Assembly (NCBI GenBank): GCA_023356515.1
Contig: JAKQYG010000096.1
Span: 1 to 10,940 of the forward strand
Source: Trichodesmium sp. MAG_R04
GTDB taxonomy: Bacteria > Cyanobacteriota > Cyanobacteriia > Cyanobacteriales > Microcoleaceae
Direction of reading: 5' to 3'
DNA length: 10,940 nucleotides
The notes under the pieces are model-generated. The model was given only the letters and a program-made list of their open reading frames with translations. It was not told the DNA's origin and did no database searches. Positions 1 to 5,786 of the stretch are shown piece by piece; positions within the stretch are counted from its first letter, which is position 1, and the number at the start of each line of letters is the position of its first letter. A program made the position numbers and the translations under genes.

Positions 1-1
1 A

Positions 2-121
2 AGTAAATTAGGCCGTGATATTTTAGAGGAATTAAATTTAGGAAAAAATCTAAAAATTGAGAGTAAACCATTAGCTCATCCTTATTTTTGGGGAGCGTGG
101 ATATGTCAGTCAGTGAATTAG
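2..121 (+). CDS. C-terminal end of a CHAT-like protease domain protein (partial)
   Basis: An open frame enters from the left edge and stops at TAG 119-121, giving 39 residues. The end reads PLAHPYFWGAWICQSVN. CHAT domains (caspase-HetF-associated, clan CD peptidases, often at the C-terminus of TPR or WD-repeat proteins in cyanobacteria) typically finish with a strand of the form hPyyWAaFvl.G, and this matches that shape. The catalytic His and Cys would lie upstream, outside the window, so activity cannot be judged. The codon use looks like the neighbouring genes. The rest of the protein is not visible. The assignment rests on one short C-terminal motif, so it is moderate at best. Confidence 0.5.
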   Translation, partial: SKLGRDILEELNLGKNLKIESKPLAHPYFWGAWICQSVN

Positions 122-124
122 ATG

Positions 125-159
125 TTGGGTGTTAGGTTTTGGGTTTTAGGTTTTAGGTC
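125..159. repeat. Heptanucleotide tandem repeat (STRR), TTAGGTT type
   Basis: Five consecutive 7-base units read TTGGGTG, TTAGGTT, TTGGGTT, TTAGGTT, TTAGGTC. Short tandemly repeated heptamers are common in the intergenic DNA of filamentous cyanobacteria. The unit is the reverse complement (after rotation) of the CCTAAAA units at 788-862, so the two arrays face each other across about 630 bp. Confidence 0.75.
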
Positions 160-448
160 TTTAAACAATAATATTCATTGCTATTTTTTAACCTACATTC
201 CACATTTCTTAACATTAAATTGATAAGTTTTATTAATTGTATCGCCCAGAATGCTCTCTCTGAGATCTTTATAGCTATGGGCATCAATTTTCAGTCTTAT
301 AAAGAATTGTAACTAATTTTCTCATAAATAATTAGTTATTAATAATATTTATTGATATTAAGCTCTAGAATGAATGTTTTTCCTATAAGTCTCTTTGAAA
401 ATGTAAATATACATAAAGATATATGAAGATCTGCGAAATTTCGGTTTC

Positions 449-464
449 ATAGGCGATCGCCTAT
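449..464. repeat. 16-bp perfect palindrome centred on a HIP1 octamer
   Basis: The HIP1 octamer GCGATCGC (453-460) is extended by ATAG on the left and CTAT on the right, so all 16 bases form a perfect palindrome. HIP1 is a highly over-represented cyanobacterial octamer and supports the taxonomic call. Other copies at 4601, 5089, 7066, 9566 and 10093 lie inside coding regions; this is the only complete one in intergenic DNA. Confidence 0.8.
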
Positions 465-596
465 ATAAAGATTAGCCAAATGTCTTGAAAAAGACTAAAC
501 TTAGCACATACACATTTTAGAATTTTTGTCAATGGGTAATATCAATTCCGGATAATTAGTGATAAAAAAACTTCCTCTTTTTCCATCCTGACCCCT

Positions 597-612
597 GTAG
601 GGACGTTTCATG
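597..612. repeat. Half copy of a dispersed GTAGGGAC palindromic repeat
   Basis: The sequence GTAGGGACGTTTCATG matches the left half of the fuller palindrome at 2959-2986, with two substitutions. A right-half copy is at 2087-2108. The right half is not recognisable here. I read it as a degenerate member of a small non-autonomous repeat family. Confidence 0.45.
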
Positions 613-742
613 TCGCGCAGCCTTAAAGAATTATGGGCAAGCAAAACGGCAGTTAGCCCCTACTTCTCTCTAATTTATTGATACCTATTCAACCGGACAT
701 GATATAACTCCTATCAACAGTCAAAAGTCAGAAAAAAAGCCT

Positions 743-777
743 ATGTTGGGTTTCACTTCGTTCTACCCAACCTACAT
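743..777. repeat. Hairpin-forming dispersed repeat (GTTGGGT...ACCCAAC)
   Basis: GTTGGGT (745-751) and ACCCAAC (765-771) are perfect inverted arms around a 13-base loop with CACTTCGTTC in its centre. Flanking ATGT/ACAT bases extend the symmetry imperfectly. From memory, this 'gttgggtttc...acccaacctac' block recurs in intergenic DNA of many cyanobacteria. There is no T-run after the stem, so it is not a convincing intrinsic terminator. Confidence 0.6.
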
Positions 778-787
778 TTTTCTCAAC

Positions 788-862
788 CCTAATACCTAAT
801 ACCTAATACCTAATACCTAAAATCTAAAATCTAAAATCTAACACCTAAAACCTAACACCTAA
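788..862. repeat. Heptanucleotide tandem repeat (STRR), CCTAATA / TCTAAAA / CCTAAAA type
   Basis: There are ten full 7-base units plus a partial one: four CCTAATA, one CCTAAAA, two TCTAAAA, one TCTAACA, then CCTAAAA, CCTAACA and CCTAA. Variation is at positions 1 and 6 of the unit, and variants are clustered, which suggests expansion by slippage from more than one founder unit. It lies downstream of the flavodoxin stop codon and is the longest such array in the window. Confidence 0.85.
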
Positions 863-969
863 GTATTGTCAATCAATAGGACATCGAGCCCCACTGATTG
901 ACCGTCTATTCATCTCACCGCAAATCAAAGATTATAAAGATTATGGCGTGAGGCTTCTGGACGATGTAG

Positions 970-1485
970 CTAAATCCCAAATTCTGTTTTTAGCTGCGCT
1001 ACCCATTCTTTGATCCGTTTTTCTGTTAACTCAGGTTGATTATCGTCATCCAGAGCTAAACCTACAAACTTGCCATTTTTGACTGCTTTGGAGTCCTCAT
1101 GCTCATAACCATCTGTAGGCCAGTTCCCAATGGTAGTACCTTTAAGATCAGTGATTTTTTCCTCCAAAATACCCATGGCATCTTGAAAATTATCAGCATA
1201 TCCTATTTGATCACCTGTACCAAAATAGGCAACTTTTTTGCCTTTGAAATCAACATTATCTAGTTCCTCCTCATAAAAACCACCCCAGTCACTTTGTAGT
1301 TCACCAACATCCCAAGTAGGACAGCCAATAATTATATTATTATAACCCTCAAAATCCTCAGGGCTTGCATCGGATATATTATGGATAGTAACTACCTCGT
1401 CACCACCAAATTCTTTCTGAATCATATCTGCAGCTTCTTCAGTTTTACCTGTTGTACTGCCAAGAAAAAGACCTATCTTAGACAT
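970..1485 (-). CDS. isiB: Flavodoxin, long-chain type
   Basis: This 171-residue FMN protein is a soluble low-potential electron carrier. In cyanobacteria it replaces ferredoxin between photosystem I and partners such as ferredoxin-NADP reductase when iron is scarce. The phosphate loop STTGKT (residues 10-15) starts the FMN site. PTWDVGE (56-62) carries the aromatic W58 and GDQIGYADN (91-99) carries Y96, the two rings expected to sandwich the isoalloxazine. The length and the extra loop around residues 120-145 mark the long-chain class. The ATG is fixed by GGAGGT four bases upstream. It is transcribed alone, away from the riboflavin-synthase-like gene. The upstream DNA has a TATAAT box and a Fur-like site, consistent with iron repression. 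isiB is the usual cyanobacterial name; whether this is the iron-stress copy or a constitutive fld paralogue is inferred. Confidence 0.95.
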   Translation of the reverse strand: MSKIGLFLGSTTGKTEEAADMIQKEFGGDEVVTIHNISDASPEDFEGYNNIIIGCPTWDVGELQSDWGGFYEEELDNVDFKGKKVAYFGTGDQIGYADNFQDAMGILEEKITDLKGTTIGNWPTDGYEHEDSKAVKNGKFVGLALDDDNQPELTEKRIKEWVAQLKTEFGI

Positions 1486-1489
1486 TTTT

Positions 1490-1495
1490 ACCTCC
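1490..1495 (-). promoter_or_regulatory. Strong Shine-Dalgarno site of the flavodoxin gene
   Basis: Read on the minus strand, GGAGGT is followed by AAAA and then ATG. It is the strongest ribosome binding site in the window and fixes the start codon, in contrast to the riboflavin-synthase-like and dynamin-like genes, which have none visible. Confidence 0.8.
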
Positions 1496-1529
1496 GTGGT
1501 AGTCGTTTGTTTGTCTTAATACATTCAGC

Positions 1530-1535
1530 ATTATA
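1530..1535 (-). promoter_or_regulatory. Candidate -10 element of the flavodoxin promoter
   Basis: A perfect TATAAT is read on the minus strand, 44 bases upstream of the start codon. No good -35 hexamer lies 16-18 bases further upstream. That would fit an activator-dependent or regulated promoter, or the match may be chance in AT-rich DNA. Confidence 0.45.
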
Positions 1536-1547
1536 ACAGTTTTCCGA

Positions 1548-1566
1548 AATAATGCTATATATTCTC
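1548..1566 (-). promoter_or_regulatory. Candidate Fur box upstream of flavodoxin
   Basis: On the minus strand GAGAATATATAGCATTATT matches the 19-bp Fur consensus GATAATGATAATCATTATC at 12 of 19 positions, with both outer half-sites best preserved (GAGAAT and CATTAT). It sits just upstream of the TATAAT box and would overlap the -35 region, the classic position for iron-dependent repression. Cyanobacterial isiB genes are known Fur (FurA) targets. AT-richness raises the chance of a random match. Confidence 0.4.
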
Positions 1567-1980
1567 AATAAGCTGTTTATACTAAACCTGGGTATACCGG
1601 GTATAAAAGCTAGGCTTTTCCCATCCCCTAATTCAGTTATTTAGTAAAGGCTGTAACTTTAAAAAATACCCTCTCACTAAGGCGGATTTGGTATCAGTAT
1701 CTAAATTTCGAGAAAACTATAAGGTTTTCAAGAGATTCAGCTTGTGAAATATGCAGTCTAAATCTTCAATAGCTTATGTTCAGTTAAGAACAATCAATAA
1801 AGTTTTCCAATTTTTTTAAGGATTCTAGTTTAGACCAATTTCATTACAGCAAATTTCGGACAAATGATGTAGAGGATAAATGGTGAAAATCATATATTGC
1901 AAGCATCTTGCCTGTGTAGGCCCACCTTATGATTACCGAAAACGCTGTAACTTAGGCTACATTAATTATTCTTACATAGG

Positions 1981-2001
1981 TCAAAAATCAAAAATCAAAA
2001 G
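1981..2001. repeat. Short heptamer repeat (TCAAAAA)
   Basis: Three tandem units read TCAAAAA, TCAAAAA, TCAAAAG. This is the same 7-base period as the arrays at 125-159, 788-862 and 9354-9385 but a different unit. Three units in AT-rich DNA is close to the limit of significance. Confidence 0.5.
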
Positions 2002-2086
2002 TAATCTATGACTAAATTTCAGGATTTACCAATGCCCGCGCCCTAAATGCTCCGACTACCTCCTCTATACACTCTCTGTTTTTGTA

Positions 2087-2108
2087 ACGTTGCATACAAA
2101 GTCCCTAC
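2087..2108. repeat. Right-half copy of the dispersed GTAGGGAC palindrome
   Basis: The block ACGTTGCATACAAAGTCCCTAC differs by one base in its core from the reverse complement of the palindrome at 2959-2986. With that copy it brackets the riboflavin-synthase-like gene. Confidence 0.5.
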
Positions 2109-2219
2109 CTACTCCCCTGCTTCTTAAAAAGATTTTTTCAGGAGACCCTAGTCAAGCGATCGTGGAGGGTAGCCTTATTCTAAATTATAGTTATCAGTTA
2201 AAAATTATTAATTAATAGA

Positions 2220-2828
2220 ATGTTTACCGGAATTATTCAACAAACAGGAAAAATTTATCAAATTAACCCACAAGGTTCCGGATGTGAATTAATTATTGAT
2301 GTCTCTCCTACCTTATATGCTGAAGTGGAAATTAAATCTAATCTTACTCTTAATGGAAGAGCATTAACAATTTTAGGCAAAGAAACACAAGGAAAGTATT
2401 ATCTCCTCAAATTTTATCTAGCTGCAACAAAATTAGCTACACAATATCAAGGGCAAAAAAAATTGAATTTAGAAAGGTCTATTCGTTTAGGAGAAGAAAT
2501 TTCAGGACCCTTATTTTACGGCTTACCTTCAGGATATTGTCAGTTAATTTCTAGAGAAAATTTATCAGGAGGTGGAATAAAAATTGAAGTGAATTGGGAG
2601 AGTGAATTTTTTCAGTATTTAGATATTAAAGACCAGGTTTGTTTAGATGGAGTGCTGTTAATAATTAGGGATATAGGAAAATCCTCTCTATTGTTTGATA
2701 TTTATCCAGAAACTGTGAATTTAACTAACTTAGTAGAAAAAGAAATTGGGCAATATTTCACTATTGAAATTGACCCGATGGTCAAAAAAGTAGCGCAAAT
2801 TTTGGCTAAAAAAAGCTTTGAGGGATAA
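2220..2828 (+). CDS. Riboflavin-synthase-like protein, probably catalytically inactive
   Basis: Riboflavin synthase (RibE/RibC type) dismutates two 6,7-dimethyl-8-ribityllumazines. This 202-residue protein keeps the family frame: N-terminal MFTGIIQ, NLERSIRLGEE (83-93) closing the first barrel, then PETVNLTNL (163-171) and the closing helix with D185 in the second. Several conserved active-site positions are changed: the NGVCLT motif reads NGRALT (residues 45-50, Cys48 to Ala), Ser41 is Asn, the GHxVxGHVDG motif reads GPLFYGLPSG (96-105, both His lost), and the SLTV serine is Leu146. Lys137 and Asp185 remain. The pattern suggests a lumazine- or flavin-binding paralogue, as in the bioluminescence-associated lumazine proteins, rather than an enzyme. 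No Shine-Dalgarno precedes the ATG; the family N-terminus MFTG fixes it. A decaying gene is the alternative, but the frame is intact. Confidence 0.8.
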   Translation: MFTGIIQQTGKIYQINPQGSGCELIIDVSPTLYAEVEIKSNLTLNGRALTILGKETQGKYYLLKFYLAATKLATQYQGQKKLNLERSIRLGEEISGPLFYGLPSGYCQLISRENLSGGGIKIEVNWESEFFQYLDIKDQVCLDGVLLIIRDIGKSSLLFDIYPETVNLTNLVEKEIGQYFTIEIDPMVKKVAQILAKKSFEG

Positions 2829-2958
2829 ATACTAATTCAAAGGTAGAATGCAGGAGGCCTAGAACCATTTAGATAAAGTAGTTTTTTATGATTCAAATTC
2901 AGTATTATATTATAGCGCTTTTCAAATCGATAAACTACATCGCCATAACCAAAACCTT

Positions 2959-2986
2959 GTAGGGACTTTGCATGCAACCTCCCTAC
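2959..2986. repeat. Full copy of the dispersed GTAGGGAC palindrome
   Basis: The 28-bp imperfect palindrome runs from GTAGGGA through a TTGCATGCAA centre to TCCCTAC, with one symmetrical mismatch pair. It lies in the 282-bp gap between the riboflavin-synthase-like and dynamin-like genes, where nothing else is recognisable. There is no adjacent T-run, so a repeat is more likely than a terminator. Confidence 0.65.
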
Positions 2987-3110
2987 TGTGGTCGACCGAC
3001 ATTAAAAATGCTGTAAGTCTCATTTGTTAGGCATATTTTTAACAAGAAACATTGACGAAACAATTCAATTTCTGGATTCTTTTGGGTAAGTCCTGATATT
3101 AGATATAGTT

Positions 3111-5696
3111 GTGATTTCTCTACAATTAGTAGACAATAGTATTGCAATATGTCAAAAAAACTACCCAATGGTACAAGAACAACTGCATCGACTCAAAGAA
3201 TATGGAGAGTTGATTATCCAAAGGATAAATTTATTATCCCAACAAAAATCCCTGCCAGACTGGATACCCCTAGAGCTTAATAACAATTTACAAAAACTTG
3301 AACAAGCAGCTCGAAAAACTATTGAACTTGCATCTTCACCAGTAAAAATTGGTGTAATGGGAGAATTCAACAGTGGGAAAACCTTATTACTCGGAAGCTT
3401 AATTGGATACGCAGATGCTTTACCAATAAGTCAAATTCCTACCACGGGAAATGTTACAGCTATTCACCTCAAACCACTTCAGACAGAAGACTTACACAAG
3501 ACAGAATTTGGGGAATTTACCATTAAATATTTGTCCCACGATGAGGTCAAAGAATGCTTAGATTATATGCTTCAAGTAGCAGCTGAGAGAGCTCAACAAT
3601 CTTCAGATATCCTCAAAAGCTTGACTGCTACAAATATAGATATTAACGGTATCCTGGGATGGTGTAGACAAACTTGGGGCATGACCCAAAATAAAGAATT
3701 ACGTTCTTTGCTGCGAGAACTGGTGGGGTTCTTGCTGGCCTACAGAGTATATGGCCAAAATATCTGCGATGGCCTCTATCAAGTTAATATGGCCACAGCA
3801 AAAGATGGATTAAGGTTAGGAGACCCACCAATGGATATTCTCCAACTTAACTTTCAAGACTTAGTCATTTCTCCTCAACCTTGGCAAAATCCTGCCCTAC
3901 CATCAGCTCAAGACCTACAAAACAGTTTTTCTTTAATTCGTCGGGTGGATGTAAAAGTTAAAGTATCAAGACAAATCTGGAACTTGTCTGCTCTGGGAGA
4001 AACTCAAGAGTTTGTTTTGCTAGATTTTCCTGGACTGGGAGCAGCTGATTCTGGGGTGAGAGATGCTTTCCTGTCTCTGCGAGAACTGAAAGAAGTTCAA
4101 ACAATTCTGCTTGTGTTGAATGGTCAGCGTCCTGGGGGAGAGACTGCAGATAAAATTCGCACTATGATGGAACAAGACCGAGGAGAACAAGACCTCAAAG
4201 ATAGGATTTTAGTGGGAGTGGGCCGTTTTAATCAACTACCATTAACAGAGAAAGATAAGGAAACTCTTGAAGATTTAGCTGAGGAATTGGTACTACTCCA
4301 AGAAAAGGATGTACTAGAAGAATTGAAGGTTCTTAAGTTGACGATGACAGGTGCTAGAGGTTTGATTACTCAACCAGAGAGAGTTGTACTACTGTCGCAA
4401 ATGTCAGCTTTGAAGGAATTGTCAAAACTTTCGACTACTTTGGAAGTGTGTTCTCCAGAATTTTTGCTCGAACTCAAAAAATATCAGGATGACATAGCTC
4501 CTAAATGGGAAAAGTTGAGTGAAATGTTAGATTCTCGTTCCACAGGAATTTTACAGCGACAACTAAGTGATTTTGTATATGATGGGGGTGTGAGAAGGTT
4601 GCGATCGCTAATTATGGACCATGTAAAAGCTTACGGTCTTAAACAACTAGAAGAAGATACTCGTCGTCAAGCTCATATTTGCCAGCAACAGCAGAATGAA
4701 CTTAAAGGAATATTAGAGACAATTCCTGAATATATACCAACTTCTGATAGTCAAGCTTTTATTGAACTGCGTCAAACCATTGAAGAACTATACAATGTCT
4801 ATACTCGTTTGAGAACGGATTTAGATAAGAAAACACTACAAGATGAGATTAGTCAGGTAGTCAAAGAAGAAGTAACTAATAAAGTATTCTTTGAATGGAA
4901 TGAGTGGAATTTACTTTTTAATAATACCAAGAATGGGATAGTGTCTATAACTGTACCTTTAGGAGATAGCGTAGTCAGAGATATTTTTGGTGATGATGAA
5001 GAAGATGGAGATAACCAGACTCCCACTAAGAGTGAAGATTTTGAGTCAACCTTTCAAAAGAGTGTTGAAGAACTAGAGAAGTTTGCTCGCGATCGCATCA
5101 AAACAGCAGTCACAGAACTATTAACTAAATTATCTAGAGAACTAGAACCCCAACGCTACAAACTTCGGGAAATTTTGCGCCCTGAAATGACACAAGAAAT
5201 CAGGGAGAAATTTGGTAGGGCAGAAGCCAGACTTTTAAAAACTCTTTCCCGTGTTGACGATCCAAACCAATGGTGGAAACAGGGTATTCTTCAAAGAAGT
5301 CAGCTTGAGGACAATACTGCAACCATAGTTCCTGATAGCATATTTCCTCTAGCTCGCGCAGACAACAAACATGAAAAATGTCAAGTGTTTGACTGGGACC
5401 CTAATAAAAAAGATGGGATTCCGCAAAGACCATTTAACCATCAAATTCTTGTGCTAAGATTAAGAAATGAAATTAATAACTCCTGCATGCAACTACAGCT
5501 AGTAGAATATGTAGGGAAAATAACTAAGAAAGTGAATGATAATTTGAAGGAGATTCTGGATGAAGTAATTCCCCGTTTACAAGAGCTTTCAAAAAAAGAA
5601 GCATTGCTAAAATATGTAGCAGCAGATGAATCAGAAACTGAAAATCCACCTTGGTTAGAAAATCTATCGCAAATTGCATCAGTTGAAGTTAAATAA
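3111..5696 (+). CDS. Dynamin-like large GTPase (possibly SrfC-like)
   Basis: This 861-residue protein is a GTPase of the dynamin superfamily, which oligomerises on GTP and often remodels membranes. The P-loop is GEFNSGKT (84-91), followed by PTTGNVT (110-116) as the G2 threonine region, and DFPGLG (305-310) as the G3 DxxG box. A normal G4 [NT]KxD is absent; VGVGRFNQLP (368-377) sits where it should be. About 190 residues separate G2 from G3, far more than in dynamins, so the GTPase domain holds a large, mostly helical insert. The C-terminal half is charged and helical, suggesting the stalk. An acidic stretch DDEEDGD (residues 628-634) interrupts it. I see no transmembrane segment. The start is GTG; ATG at 3171 (residue 21) is the alternative and neither has a ribosome binding site. 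The Hsp70-like gene follows 90 bases downstream, so co-transcription is likely. Confidence 0.85.
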   Translation: MISLQLVDNSIAICQKNYPMVQEQLHRLKEYGELIIQRINLLSQQKSLPDWIPLELNNNLQKLEQAARKTIELASSPVKIGVMGEFNSGKTLLLGSLIGYADALPISQIPTTGNVTAIHLKPLQTEDLHKTEFGEFTIKYLSHDEVKECLDYMLQVAAERAQQSSDILKSLTATNIDINGILGWCRQTWGMTQNKELRSLLRELVGFLLAYRVYGQNICDGLYQVNMATAKDGLRLGDPPMDILQLNFQDLVISPQPWQNPALPSAQDLQNSFSLIRRVDVKVKVSRQIWNLSALGETQEFVLLDFPGLGAADSGVRDAFLSLRELKEVQTILLVLNGQRPGGETADKIRTMMEQDRGEQDLKDRILVGVGRFNQLPLTEKDKETLEDLAEELVLLQEKDVLEELKVLKLTMTGARGLITQPERVVLLSQMSALKELSKLSTTLEVCSPEFLLELKKYQDDIAPKWEKLSEMLDSRSTGILQRQLSDFVYDGGVRRLRSLIMDHVKAYGLKQLEEDTRRQAHICQQQQNELKGILETIPEYIPTSDSQAFIELRQTIEELYNVYTRLRTDLDKKTLQDEISQVVKEEVTNKVFFEWNEWNLLFNNTKNGIVSITVPLGDSVVRDIFGDDEEDGDNQTPTKSEDFESTFQKSVEELEKFARDRIKTAVTELLTKLSRELEPQRYKLREILRPEMTQEIREKFGRAEARLLKTLSRVDDPNQWWKQGILQRSQLEDNTATIVPDSIFPLARADNKHEKCQVFDWDPNKKDGIPQRPFNHQILVLRLRNEINNSCMQLQLVEYVGKITKKVNDNLKEILDEVIPRLQELSKKEALLKYVAADESETENPPWLENLSQIASVEVK

Positions 5697-5773
5697 TTGG
5701 TATTCTTAGGAAACAGAAAATAGGCACTTTTGCAATAGAGTAGTGCATGTATTCTGGCAACATTAAGATAAAA

Positions 5774-5779
5774 AGGAAG
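5774..5779 (+). promoter_or_regulatory. Ribosome binding site of the Hsp70-like gene
   Basis: AGGAAG ends seven bases before ATG 5787. It supports this start and suggests efficient translation from a message running through from the GTPase gene. Confidence 0.6.
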
Positions 5780-5786
5780 AAAAATA

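Larger units (their letters stand above)
122..969. other. Repeat-rich intergenic region without a gene
   Basis: These 848 bp lie between the CHAT-like gene end and the flavodoxin stop codon. I see no convincing coding frame on either strand. The stretch holds two heptamer arrays of opposite orientation (125-159 and 788-862), a HIP1-centred palindrome (449-464), a half copy of a dispersed palindrome (597-612) and a hairpin repeat (743-777). It also has an 8-bp inverted repeat GTCAATCA/TGATTGAC (868-875 and 895-902) and a tandem 9-mer AAAGATTAT (927-944). Positions 160-440 are AT-rich with no recognisable structure. Confidence 0.7.
1496..2219. other. Intergenic region between the divergent flavodoxin and riboflavin-synthase-like genes
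   Basis: I see no gene in this stretch. Besides the flavodoxin promoter elements it holds a doubled GGGTATA (1590-1596 and 1599-1605) with the palindrome GGTATACC at 1591-1598, and a short stem AAAAGC/GCTTTT (1605-1619). It also has a small hairpin GCAAG/CTTGC (1899-1911), a short heptamer array (1981-2001) and a dispersed repeat (2087-2108). No -10/-35 pair for the downstream gene stands out. The region 1620-1890 shows nothing I recognise; a small RNA there cannot be excluded. Confidence 0.6.

Noticed and set aside
788..862. Possible CRISPR array or telomere-like repeat
   Set aside because: Units are 7 bases with no spacers, which fits a cyanobacterial STRR; there are no cas genes nearby.
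868..902. GTCAATCA/TGATTGAC inverted repeat as the flavodoxin terminator
   Set aside because: The loop is 19 bases, the stem is AT-rich, and no T-run follows on the minus strand.
1605..1619. Short AAAAGC/GCTTTT stem as a terminator
   Set aside because: A six-base AT-rich stem with a 3-base loop and no gene ending nearby is expected by chance in this DNA.
3111..3170. Upstream extension of the GTPase beyond GTG 3111
   Set aside because: An in-frame TAA at 3087-3089 leaves no room for another standard start; only the choice between GTG 3111 and ATG 3171 remains open.
2983..3370. Two short minus-strand open frames around the start of the GTPase gene
   Set aside because: They overlap the GTPase frame or the preceding gap, have no ribosome binding site and no recognisable motif.
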